Part shown: piece by piece, positions 8,749-14,502 of the stretch
Layout of the letters: every line of letters begins with the position of its first letter
Position numbering within the stretch: the first letter of the stretch is position 1
Assembly (NCBI GenBank): GCA_948960675.1
Contig: CARDPF010000033.1
Coordinates: forward strand, 1-17,221
Length of the DNA stretch: 17,221 nucleotides
Source of the DNA: an uncultured Eisenbergiella sp.
Lineage (GTDB): Bacteria; Bacillota; Clostridia; Lachnospirales; Lachnospiraceae
Reading direction: 5' to 3'
Translations under genes and position numbers: made by a program
The notes under the pieces: generated by a model
Told to the model about the DNA's origin: nothing
The model's input: only the letters and a program-made list of their open reading frames with translations
Database searches by the model: none

Positions 8749-8833
8749 AAGATTTAGGCCGTTTCAAAAAAAACGGCACATGCAAAAGAAAAATCATAAC
8801 GCCGCCATACGTCGGCAGAAATGAGAGGGAGAA

Positions 8834-10483
8834 ATGGACATAGGAGCGATGCTTTTGGCTCTGGCAGGCGGTCTTGGCCTGTTCTTGCTGGGCATGCATA
8901 TGATGAGCGACAGTATAGAAAAAGCTGCGGGCGCCAGGCTGCGCGGTATTCTGGAATTGTTTACCACAAACAAGTTTTTCGGTATGATTGTGGGAATTGT
9001 TTTTACGGCGATCATCCAATCCTCATCGGCCTGCACGGTCATGGTGGTCAGTTTTGTCAATTCCGGGCTGATGACGCTGTATCAGGCCGCCGGGGTGATT
9101 TTTGGGGCCAACATAGGCACCACAGTTACCTCACAGCTGGTATCCTTTAACCTCTCCGAGATTGCCCCCGTATTTTTGCTTGCTGGCGCACTGGCCGTCA
9201 TGTTTTGTAAAGAACAGCGGATTGTCAAATTTGCCAATATTGTTCTTGGTTTTGGCGTTTTGTTCATGGGACTTGACGGCATGTCCTCCGCAATGTCAGG
9301 TATGCGGGATATGCCCCAGATCGTGCATCTTTTGCATTCCCTTACCAATCCGTTTTTTGCCATCGTAGTCGGCACGGTTCTGACCGCGGTCATCCAGAGT
9401 TCTTCCGTTACGGTCAGCATCGTCCTTCTGATGGCCAATCAGGGACTACTGGAACTTCCCATCTGTATGTTTATCATATTAGGCTGTAATATCGGCGCCT
9501 GTACTTCTGCGCTTTTGGCTTCCATGGCCGGAAAAAAGGATGCCAAGAGGGCGGCGATGATCCATTTTCTTTTCAATGTAATCGGTACCATACTCATGTG
9601 TGTGATCCTCCTGCTTGCCATGAACCCGATTTTAGGACTTTTACATGCCATTTCCGGGGAAAATGCCGGACGTGTGGTGGCAAACGCGCACACGGTGTTT
9701 AAGATTGTCCAGGTGGTAATCCTGTTCCCGTTCTCCGGCTGGATTGTGAAACTAACTTATCTGCTCGTGCCCGGTACGGATAAAAGCGTGGGATACCGGG
9801 AAAGCTTTACCTTACAGTATATCGGGGATAAGGTCGTATTCAATCCTGCCACTGCAGTGGTGGAAGTGATGAAGGAACTGGAGCGCATGGCTTCCCTTGC
9901 CAGCGAAAACCTAAACCGCGCCATGAACGCCCTCATCACCCTGGACGAGGAAGATATAGAGGAAGTATACCATATGGAGAAAAATATAGATTTCCTCAAC
10001 CATGCCATCACGGATTACATGGTAAAAATCAACCAGACCACCCTTCCCATAGAAGACTTAAAAAGCATCGGTGGTCTCTTCCATGTGGTAAATGACATAG
10101 AGCGGATCGGGGATCACGCGGAAAATGTGGCGGATGCCGCCGTCCGCAGGCAGCAGACCGGAGTGGGTTTTTCCAAGGCGGCCCAAAAGGAGTTGGGCGA
10201 AATGCTGGATATGGTAAACGATATTATCCGGTATTCCATAGAAATGTTTGCGACCAGTTCCGATAAGCATATGCAGGATATCTGCCGCCTGGAGGATCAG
10301 ATTGACGAAAAAGAGAGACAGTTGCAGCAAAGCCATATCGAAAGGCTTACTTCCGGGGAATGTTCCCCGGAGGCAGGGATGATTTTCTCCGATCTGGTTT
10401 CCGGCCTGGAGCGTGTGGCAGACCACGCCACGAACATTGCTTTTGCCATCCATGACAGCGAATCCATGGAAAAAACCGCATAA
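8834..10483 (+). CDS. Na/Pi cotransporter family protein with C-terminal PhoU-like domain
   Basis: This is an integral membrane protein of the NptA/YjbB-like Na/phosphate cotransporter (PNaS) family (549 aa). Two inverted-repeat transport units each contain the QSSS signature: Q62-S-S-S in 'TAIIQSSSA' and Q188-S-S-S in 'TAVIQSSSV'. Each is followed by a glycine-rich loop ('GANIGTT' and 'GCNIGAC'). About eight hydrophobic spans occupy residues 1-310. The C-terminal third (about 335-549) is helical and PhoU-like, with E423-R-x-x-D427-H-x-x-N and E526-R-x-x-D-H-x-x-N metal-binding-type motifs. The start at ATG 8834 has AGAGGGAG just upstream. Family members move phosphate in or out coupled to sodium; direction and regulation cannot be read here, and no Pho box is evident. 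Confidence 0.9.
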   Translation: MDIGAMLLALAGGLGLFLLGMHMMSDSIEKAAGARLRGILELFTTNKFFGMIVGIVFTAIIQSSSACTVMVVSFVNSGLMTLYQAAGVIFGANIGTTVTSQLVSFNLSEIAPVFLLAGALAVMFCKEQRIVKFANIVLGFGVLFMGLDGMSSAMSGMRDMPQIVHLLHSLTNPFFAIVVGTVLTAVIQSSSVTVSIVLLMANQGLLELPICMFIILGCNIGACTSALLASMAGKKDAKRAAMIHFLFNVIGTILMCVILLLAMNPILGLLHAISGENAGRVVANAHTVFKIVQVVILFPFSGWIVKLTYLLVPGTDKSVGYRESFTLQYIGDKVVFNPATAVVEVMKELERMASLASENLNRAMNALITLDEEDIEEVYHMEKNIDFLNHAITDYMVKINQTTLPIEDLKSIGGLFHVVNDIERIGDHAENVADAAVRRQQTGVGFSKAAQKELGEMLDMVNDIIRYSIEMFATSSDKHMQDICRLEDQIDEKERQLQQSHIERLTSGECSPEAGMIFSDLVSGLERVADHATNIAFAIHDSESMEKTA

Positions 10484-10549
10484 ACGTAACCGTACAGGCC
10501 TGTCTGGGCCTATGGATAAAAAATTGAAAGGAGCAAAAAGGGTAGGGTC

Positions 10550-12250
10550 ATGAAAGAATTTACATTTGATACTTTGGAATACGTCCGACCGGACTACGAT
10601 CAGATGAAGGGGATCTGGGAAGAAGCTGCCAGCCGCATCCGTACCGCCACAGACTATTCCCAAGTCAAGGAAGCCATGAAAACGGTGGAAGAGGCGTCCA
10701 AGCACCTGATTACCATGAATTCCATCTGCAATATCCGCAATACGCTGGACACCACGGACGCTTATTATGAGAAGGAACTGGAATTTAACCAGAACACTTA
10801 TCCGACAGTGATCGAATCGGAAATGGCCTACGAACAGTCCATTCTGGAAAGTCCTTTTGCCGGGGAAATTGAGGCGGAATACGGCCGGGAACTTTTATTG
10901 GGCATGCGCCAGGATCTGGACAGCTTCAATCCTGCACTGGTTCCTTTTTTACAGAAGGAAGCGGAGTTAACCACCCGTTACCAGAAGCTGATGGCTACCG
11001 CCCAGATTCCTTTCCGGGGGGAAACCTATAATCTGTACGGGATTCAGAAGTTTTTTGAAAACCAGGACCGCCAGACCCGTAAAGAAGCCTTCCGGGCATA
11101 TTCTGACTTTTACCGGGGAAACGAGGAAGAACTGGAGGACATTTTTGCGCAATTGGTACAAGTGCGCAACGAAATGGGAAAAGCGCTTGGGGATGAGAAT
11201 TTCATTTCCCTTGGTTACAAGCAACAGGGGAGACGCGACTACGGCCAGAAGGAAGTGGAAGCGTTCCGGGAACAGGTGCGAAAAGAGATCGTACCGCTGT
11301 GCCAAAAGCTGTATGAAGCACAGGCAAAACGGATCGGGGTGGATGAAATCAAAGTCTACGATGAAAAATTTGTTTTTCCGGACGGAAACGCGGAGCCTGC
11401 AGGAGACGATGATTATATGATCGAACAGGCGCGGGGCATGTACCATGAAATGCGGCCTGAGACCGGCGAATTCATTGATTTCATGATCGACCACAAGCTG
11501 ATGGATTTAAAAAATAAGGCGAATAAGGCATCTACCGGCTACATGACATATCTGCCGGATTATCAGGCCCCCTATGTATTTTCCTGCTTTAATCACACGA
11601 TTTTTGACATGCAGGTATTGAGCCATGAACTGGGACATGCTTTTGCAGGGTATCAGGCCATGCGCCATCAGCCTATCGCTTCCTATTATAGCAGTGCCAC
11701 GGATATCGCCGAGATTCATTCCATGGCCATGGAACAGTTCGCTTACCCCTATGCGGAACGTTTCTTCGGGAAGGACGCCGATAAATTCCGTTTCGCCCAT
11801 TTGCAGGAAGCCGTCACTTTCGTACCCTTCGGTGTGGCCGTGGACGAATTCCAGCATATTATGTATGCCCACCCGGAACTTACCCCCAAACAGCGCACCT
11901 ACGAATGGCATAAACTGGAAGAGAAATATATGCCGTGGCGTAAATATGAGGATGACGAGTTTATGGAACGCGGCGGCTACTGGTATCATAAGCTGCATAT
12001 TTTCCTCTATCCGTTTTACTACATCAACTACACCCTCACTACCATGGGCGCGATGGAATTTAAGAAACGCTATGAGGAAAACCGGGAAGCCGCATGGGAG
12101 GATTACCTTTGCCTGTGCAACGCCGGGGGCAGCCTAAGCTATCTTGCATTGCTCAAGGCGGCGAACCTCTCTGTCCCGTTCGAGGAGGGAAGCGTCCAAA
12201 AAGCAATGTCTTACACAAAAGAAATCCTGCTAAAACAAATTCAGCAATAA
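10550..12250 (+). CDS. M3-family oligoendopeptidase (PepF-like zinc metallopeptidase)
   Basis: M3 peptidases cleave short peptides in the cytoplasm. The 566-aa product carries the zinc motif H359-E-L-G-H363 within 'VLSHELGHAFAGYQ', and the third ligand E388 ('DIAEIHSMAME') exactly 25 residues after the second His, the M3 spacing. The upstream helical lobe, with 'FFENQDRQTRKEAFRAYSDF', and the C-terminal 'GGYWYHKLHIFLYPFYYINY' wording fit the clostridial M3 oligoendopeptidase subgroup of about 560 aa. There is no signal peptide, so it is cytoplasmic. The start at ATG 10550 follows a weak GGTAGGG and, further up, a better GAAAGGAG at 10526-10533, which is too far for normal spacing. It follows the transporter by 66 bases and ends convergent to lexA. 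Confidence 0.92.
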   Translation: MKEFTFDTLEYVRPDYDQMKGIWEEAASRIRTATDYSQVKEAMKTVEEASKHLITMNSICNIRNTLDTTDAYYEKELEFNQNTYPTVIESEMAYEQSILESPFAGEIEAEYGRELLLGMRQDLDSFNPALVPFLQKEAELTTRYQKLMATAQIPFRGETYNLYGIQKFFENQDRQTRKEAFRAYSDFYRGNEEELEDIFAQLVQVRNEMGKALGDENFISLGYKQQGRRDYGQKEVEAFREQVRKEIVPLCQKLYEAQAKRIGVDEIKVYDEKFVFPDGNAEPAGDDDYMIEQARGMYHEMRPETGEFIDFMIDHKLMDLKNKANKASTGYMTYLPDYQAPYVFSCFNHTIFDMQVLSHELGHAFAGYQAMRHQPIASYYSSATDIAEIHSMAMEQFAYPYAERFFGKDADKFRFAHLQEAVTFVPFGVAVDEFQHIMYAHPELTPKQRTYEWHKLEEKYMPWRKYEDDEFMERGGYWYHKLHIFLYPFYYINYTLTTMGAMEFKKRYEENREAAWEDYLCLCNAGGSLSYLALLKAANLSVPFEEGSVQKAMSYTKEILLKQIQQ

Positions 12251-12257
12251 ACCGATA

Positions 12258-12301
12258 GGCCGGAAAACACACTGTGTTCAAACACCCCGTGTTTTCCGGC
12301 C
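12258..12301. terminator. 13-bp perfect stem between convergent genes (possible bidirectional transcription stop)
   Basis: GGCCGGAAAACAC at 12258-12270 pairs perfectly with GTGTTTTCCGGCC at 12289-12301 around an 18-base loop. It lies between the stop codons of the oligoendopeptidase (+) and lexA (-), where a shared terminator is expected. Neither strand has a T-run right after the stem, so it is not a canonical intrinsic terminator. AACAC and GTGTT alternate inside the structure (12266-12270, 12274-12278, 12281-12285, 12289-12293), so shorter competing hairpins are possible. Confidence 0.5.
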
Positions 12302-12341
12302 GGTATGAAACCGCATTTTGGGGAAAGACATACCAATGCCT

Positions 12342-12962
12342 TCATTTTAAAATACGAAACACCCCGAACACACGTCCGATAATCTGGCAGTCATCCACGA
12401 TGATGGGCTCCATCGTATCGTTCTCGGGCTGGAGACGAATATGTCCGTCCTCCCTAAAAAATGTCTTGACTGTGGCGGAATCGTCGATAAGCGCCACTAC
12501 CATCTGTCCGTTATTGGCTTCCTTACAACTCTGGACAAAAATCTGATCCCCGTCAAAAATTCCGGCATTTATCATGGATTCCCCACGTACCTTCAAAATG
12601 AAGCTCGGTTCCCCTGTGGGAACAAGATCTGCCGGAACAGGAAAATAATTCGCAACATTTTCCTCGGCAAGAATGGGCAGGCCTGCCGCAACATTGCCAA
12701 TAACGGGCAGGCTCACCATATCGCAGCGCACCATCTGGAAATTGTCATCGCAAATCTCAATCGCGCGCGGCTTGGTAGGATCCCGCCGGATAAACCCGTT
12801 CTTTTCCAATGTCTCTAAATGGGAGTGTACGGAAGAGGTGGATTTTAAATGAACCGCTTCGCAGATCTCACGCACTGCAGGGGGATATCCCTTACTCAAA
12901 ATCTCCTTCTTAATGTAATCTAAAATTTCCTGTTGCTTTGCTGTGATCTTTTTCTGTGCCAT
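12342..12962 (-). CDS. lexA: LexA, SOS-response repressor and self-cleaving protease
   Basis: LexA represses DNA-damage genes and cleaves itself when RecA forms filaments. The 206-aa product has an N-terminal winged helix (about 1-70, 'AVREICEAVHLKSTSSVHSHL' recognition region) and a C-terminal S24 peptidase domain. The cleavage site is A93-G94 in 'VAAGLPILA'. The catalytic Ser is S129 in 'RGESM' and the Lys is K166 in 'DDSATVKTF'. All three are intact, so it should self-cleave. The length matches Bacillus LexA (205 aa). The ATG (complement of 12960-12962) is preceded by GAAAGGGG with about 9 bases of spacing. It diverges from a yneA-like gene, as in Bacillus, and its upstream region contains LexA boxes, implying autoregulation. 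Confidence 0.97.
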   Translation of the reverse strand: MAQKKITAKQQEILDYIKKEILSKGYPPAVREICEAVHLKSTSSVHSHLETLEKNGFIRRDPTKPRAIEICDDNFQMVRCDMVSLPVIGNVAAGLPILAEENVANYFPVPADLVPTGEPSFILKVRGESMINAGIFDGDQIFVQSCKEANNGQMVVALIDDSATVKTFFREDGHIRLQPENDTMEPIIVDDCQIIGRVFGVFRILK

Positions 12963-13039
12963 CTGATACGACCCCTTTCCTTTATCTGAATCATTATTCC
13001 CTTCCGGGTTACATGGGTAAAAATCTTATTACCGCTTGT

Positions 13040-13068
13040 ATTATACCACAGATTTACAAAAATGGCAA
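13040..13068 (-). promoter_or_regulatory. Predicted lexA promoter
   Basis: On the - strand, TTGCCA (complement of 13063-13068) and TATAAT (complement of 13040-13045) are separated by exactly 17 bases. The -35 has one mismatch and the -10 none. Transcription would start near 13033, leaving a leader of about 70 bases before the lexA ATG. Confidence 0.75.
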
Positions 13069-13079
13069 ACATATATTCC
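13066..13079. promoter_or_regulatory. Weak LexA-box-like site overlapping the lexA -35
   Basis: CAAACATATATTCC has three mismatches to the Gram-positive box CGAAC-RNRY-GTTCG. It overlaps the predicted lexA -35 and touches the next, better box, which is why it is listed. Alone it would not be called. Confidence 0.25.
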
Positions 13080-13092
13080 GAAAAAATGTTCG
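13079..13092. promoter_or_regulatory. LexA (SOS) box 1
   Basis: CGAAAAAATGTTCG matches the Bacillus-type consensus CGAAC-RNRY-GTTCG with a single mismatch (A for C at position 5). It lies between the two divergent promoters, just upstream of the lexA -35, so it could serve both directions. Confidence 0.8.
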
Positions 13093-13111
13093 TCTATTTT
13101 TATGAAACCTA

Positions 13112-13140
13112 TTGACACCAGAAAACATGTTCGCTATAAT
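13112..13140 (+). promoter_or_regulatory. Consensus promoter of the yneA-like gene
   Basis: TTGACA at 13112-13117 and TATAAT at 13135-13140 are both perfect matches with a 17-base spacer. This is an ideal vegetative promoter, which would need tight repression; a LexA box fills its spacer. The expected start is near 13147, about 60 bases before the ATG. Confidence 0.88.
13120..13133. promoter_or_regulatory. LexA (SOS) box 2, inside the promoter spacer
   Basis: AGAAAACATGTTCG has two mismatches to CGAAC-RNRY-GTTCG, both in the left half. It lies entirely between the -35 and -10 of the yneA-like promoter, so bound LexA should exclude RNA polymerase. Confidence 0.72.
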
Positions 13141-13150
13141 TGTAAAAAAA

Positions 13151-13164
13151 GGAACTAGCGTTCG
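13151..13164. promoter_or_regulatory. LexA (SOS) box 3, at the start of the yneA-like transcript
   Basis: GGAACTAGCGTTCG contains the exact core palindrome GAAC-N4-GTTC (13152-13163). It lies about 5-18 bases after the predicted transcription start of the yneA-like gene, another position that blocks initiation. Confidence 0.75.
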
Positions 13165-13177
13165 CAACAAATGTTTG
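13164..13177. promoter_or_regulatory. Weak LexA-box-like site next to box 3
   Basis: GCAACAAATGTTTG has three mismatches to the consensus but keeps the AAC-N4-GTT core. It is offset 13 bases from box 3, the same offset as between the weak site at 13066 and box 1. It may be a low-affinity secondary site or chance. Confidence 0.3.
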
Positions 13178-13207
13178 CATTTTTGGAAAGAGGGAGGGAA
13201 GGTTAAG

Positions 13208-13585
13208 ATGAACAGAAGAATCCTATTGGTAACCGGGGAACGGACACTTTCCACCGGACGGACCAGAAGAATCCGCCAGCTTCGCCGCAGGCTCCTCATG
13301 ACGTGTGCCATGATTTGTTTTTCCCTGTTGCTCGGTTTTTCGTGCTGCAGCTTTTTGGCCAAGGCACAGGCCCGCAAAGACATGGTCTCCTATAAATATT
13401 TTACCAGCATCCTCATACAGCCCGGGGATACCTTATATTCCATTGCCCAGCAATACGCGGACGGGCACTATGCGTCCATATATGATTACGTGGAGGAGAT
13501 ATGCCTCACCAACCATCTGTTGGACGATAAAATCTACGCCGGGAACTATCTGATCATTCCGTATTACAGCACCGAATTTAAATAG
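13208..13585 (+). CDS. yneA: Small membrane-anchored LysM protein, YneA-like SOS cell-division inhibitor
   Basis: The 125-aa product has a very Arg-rich N-terminus (about 1-28), one transmembrane segment (about 28-49, 'LLMTCAMICFSLLLGF') and a C-terminal LysM domain (about 61-118). The LysM domain shows 'ILIQPGDTLYSIAQQYADG' and ends 'KIYAGNYLIIPYY'. Bacillus YneA has the same plan: one membrane anchor plus a LysM domain, divergent from lexA and LexA-repressed. It halts division during DNA damage, acting outside the membrane at the septum. The start chosen is ATG 13208, with a GGAAGG site 5 bases away; an upstream in-frame TTG at 13112 is really the promoter -35. Position, promoter and LexA boxes support the YneA assignment, but sequence identity outside LysM is low. 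No partner gene such as yneB follows; a terminator does. Confidence 0.78.
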   Translation: MNRRILLVTGERTLSTGRTRRIRQLRRRLLMTCAMICFSLLLGFSCCSFLAKAQARKDMVSYKYFTSILIQPGDTLYSIAQQYADGHYASIYDYVEEICLTNHLLDDKIYAGNYLIIPYYSTEFK

Positions 13586-13629
13586 CGGTTCCGGACATTG
13601 TACAGTCATTATGCCTGATCCCATTATTT

Positions 13630-13667
13630 AAAACCAAAGAATTTCTTTAGGAATTCTTTGGTTTTTT
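13630..13667 (+). terminator. Intrinsic terminator after the yneA-like gene
   Basis: A perfect 14-bp stem (13630-13643 pairing with 13652-13665) with an 8-base loop ends in a run of six T (13662-13667). The A-rich 5' arm mirrors this, so it may also work on the - strand. It isolates the SOS gene as a single-gene transcript. Confidence 0.92.
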
Positions 13668-13714
13668 CCGTTGTGTATTGTAAGCTTTACGGGCTACACT
13701 TTTTATAAGATATA

Positions 13715-13723
13715 TGCTAGAAT
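13715..13723 (+). promoter_or_regulatory. Candidate extended -10 promoter of the two-component operon
   Basis: TGC-TAGAAT at 13715-13723 is an extended -10 element with 5 of 6 core bases. No convincing -35 is seen at 16-18 bases upstream, but extended -10 promoters can do without one. The leader to the ATG at 13792 would be about 60 bases. Confidence 0.45.
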
Positions 13724-13791
13724 GGAAAAACAAAAGCAAACAGGGCAAACCTGTCTGGACTGTCACAACGCAAAAACAGGAGGGGGCTTTT

Positions 13792-14502
13792 ATGGAGAAG
13801 AATACGATCCTGATCGTGGAGGACGATGCCGATATACGGGCAGGAATAGAAATTTACCTAAAAAACCAAGGATATGAAGTTTATCAGGCCGGGGACGGGA
13901 TGGAAGGGCTTTCCGTAATCGAAAACCATGAAATCGATCTGGCGATTGTGGATATCATGATGCCCCGGATGGACGGGATTACGATGATGATGAAGGTACG
14001 GGAAAGAAATTATGACTTCCCGGTCGTCATGCTCTCCGCAAAATCCGAGGAAGTCGACAAAATTATGGGACTGAATATGGGGGCTGACGACTATGTCACG
14101 AAACCGTTTACGCCGCTTGAGCTTCTTGCAAGGGTCAATTCCCACCTGCGCCGTTACAACCGCTACAAAGAGGCGCTTTCCCAGTCGGAGCCGGAGAAGG
14201 ATACGTATCATGTAATCGGAGGAATTGAACTCAATGAAGAGACGGTAGAAGTGTTTGTGGACGGCAGCCCGGTGCGCTTGACCCCGATTGAGTTTAAAAT
14301 TTTACTGCTTTTGATGAAAAATCCGGGGCGTGTTTTTTCGGCGGATGAAATTTATGAGCGGATTTGGAATGAAAAAGCAATCAACACGGATACCATAATG
14401 GTTCATATCCGGAAAATCCGGGAGAAAATAGAACTTGACCCAAAAAATCCAAAATATTTAAAGGTGGTGTGGGGTGTTGGATACAAAATGGAAAAGCAAT
14501 GA
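13792..14502 (+). CDS. Response regulator transcription factor, OmpR/PhoB type
   Basis: The 236-aa product has a receiver domain (about 1-118) and a winged-helix DNA-binding domain (about 135-234). The receiver shows the acidic pocket E10-D11-D12, the phosphoacceptor D54 ('IVDIMMPRMDG'), S82 in 'VVMLSAKS' and K104 in 'DDYVTKPF'. The DNA-binding domain shows 'LTPIEFKILLLLMKNPGRVFS' and 'TIMVHIRKIREKIE', ending 'VWGVGYKME'. The start at ATG 13792 has AGGAGG at 13778-13783, 8 bases upstream; an earlier in-frame ATG at 13714 overlaps the candidate promoter. The stop overlaps the kinase gene by 29 nt. Target genes are unknown; the pairing says only that it answers to the kinase downstream. Confidence 0.95.
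   Translation: MEKNTILIVEDDADIRAGIEIYLKNQGYEVYQAGDGMEGLSVIENHEIDLAIVDIMMPRMDGITMMMKVRERNYDFPVVMLSAKSEEVDKIMGLNMGADDYVTKPFTPLELLARVNSHLRRYNRYKEALSQSEPEKDTYHVIGGIELNEETVEVFVDGSPVRLTPIEFKILLLLMKNPGRVFSADEIYERIWNEKAINTDTIMVHIRKIREKIELDPKNPKYLKVVWGVGYKMEKQ

Noticed and set aside
8758..8777. GCCGTT / AACGGC inverted repeat after ribF as a terminator
   Set aside because: The stem is only 6 bp and no T-run follows on either strand. It is too weak to call.
10493..10511. AGGCC / GGCCT small hairpin before the oligoendopeptidase
   Set aside because: A 5-bp stem with no T-run is expected by chance, so it is not listed as a terminator or regulator.
13112..13207. TTG at 13112 as the start of the yneA-like protein
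   Set aside because: That TTG is part of a perfect -35 hexamer, and the predicted transcript begins about 35 bases later. ATG 13208 has a proper ribosome site.
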